This document shows, piece by piece, positions 6,387 through 6,482 of a DNA stretch of 6,482 bases. Below the pieces are notes generated by a model that saw only the letters and a list, made by a program, of their open reading frames with translations, had not been told where the DNA came from and ran no database searches. Each line of letters opens with the position of its first letter. Within the stretch, counting starts at the first letter, position 1. The position numbers and the translations under genes are program-made. The stretch is from an uncultured Desulfovibrionaceae bacterium (lineage in GTDB: Bacteria > Desulfobacterota > Desulfovibrionia > Desulfovibrionales > Desulfovibrionaceae): NCBI GenBank assembly GCA_947178315.1, contig CAMWXW010000035.1:1-6482 (forward strand). Direction: 5' to 3'.

Positions 6387-6398
6387 ATAGTATACTAT
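6387..6398. repeat. Perfect 12-base palindrome in the ribE leader
   Basis: ATAGTATACTAT is its own reverse complement. It lies just downstream of the predicted ribE transcription start, an operator-like position. Its all but A/T content makes chance occurrence quite likely in a 6.5-kb AT-rich window. Confidence 0.25.
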
Positions 6399-6411
6399 CA
6401 TTTCTCACAAG

Positions 6412-6440
6412 AGTATAGCAGACTATCCTCTATGTAAATA
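6412..6440 (-). promoter_or_regulatory. Sigma-70-like extended -10 promoter for ribE
   Basis: On the minus strand, TGCTATACT (6412-6420) is a good extended -10 element with hexamer TATACT. TTTACA (6433-6438) lies 15 bases upstream, and TATTTA (6435-6440) gives a 17-base spacer with a poorer -35 match. The AT-rich stretch beyond it (6439-6465) could act as an UP element. Transcription would start near 6405, giving a leader of about 44 bases, too short for an FMN riboswitch. Confidence 0.45.
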
Positions 6441-6482
6441 TTTTTTATAAATCTATAAATTATGAAGCAGATAGTGTATACT

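Noticed and set aside
6444..6459. Inverted repeat TTTATA/TATAAA near the right edge
   Set aside because: Made only of A and T in a very AT-rich stretch; expected by chance, and better explained as part of an AT-rich upstream promoter region.
6362..6482. FMN riboswitch upstream of ribE
   Set aside because: The predicted leader is only about 44 bases, and none of the conserved RFN-element blocks are visible in the 120 bases available.
1..6482. CRISPR array, tRNA or rRNA gene, insertion sequence, toxin-antitoxin or phage-defence system
   Set aside because: No regularly spaced repeats, cloverleaf-like sequence, transposase, terminal inverted repeats or defence-type domains were found on either strand.

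Overview
This window is an AT-rich (roughly 35-40% G+C by eye), compact, chromosome-like bacterial segment. It holds five complete housekeeping-type genes and one flagellin gene, with short gaps and no mobile elements, RNA genes or CRISPR. The likely source is a deltaproteobacterium (Desulfobacterota) close to the Desulfovibrionaceae. This rests on remembered family resemblance of the Der, HD-domain and Rsm22-type proteins. The low G+C would fit a reduced, host-associated member such as Lawsonia or a gut symbiont. The assignment is tentative because no search was possible.

Layout: the left part carries a plus-strand pair, mtaB (70-1386, tRNA methylthiotransferase) and an HD-domain phosphohydrolase (1404-1997), 17 bases apart and probably co-transcribed. 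A divergent flagellin gene on the minus strand (2007-2861) ends 9 bases from the HD gene. A 231-base divergent gap follows, then der (3093-4454, ribosome-assembly GTPase) on the plus strand. A 111-base gap with candidate RNA structure leads to an Rsm22/METTL17-family gene (4566-5690, small-subunit assembly). The last gene is ribE (5726-6361, minus strand, riboflavin synthase), which converges on the Rsm22 gene and has a promoter candidate in the terminal 120 bases.

Three of the six genes act on translation: MtaB modifies tRNA position 37, Der assembles the large subunit, and the Rsm22-like protein probably assembles the small subunit. MtaB and probably the Rsm22-like protein carry iron-sulfur clusters. 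The flagellin stands alone without other flagellar genes. RibE is separated from the other riboflavin genes as far as the window shows. Two starts should be moved inward on Shine-Dalgarno evidence: the flagellin to 2861 and der to 3093.

No clearly new multi-gene system is present. The best leads are a possible H-type pseudoknot upstream of the Rsm22-like gene, that protein's complete four-cysteine metal-site pattern, the divergent flagellin with altered TLR5-contact positions, and a nearly identical 34-base repeat encoding both P-loops of Der.
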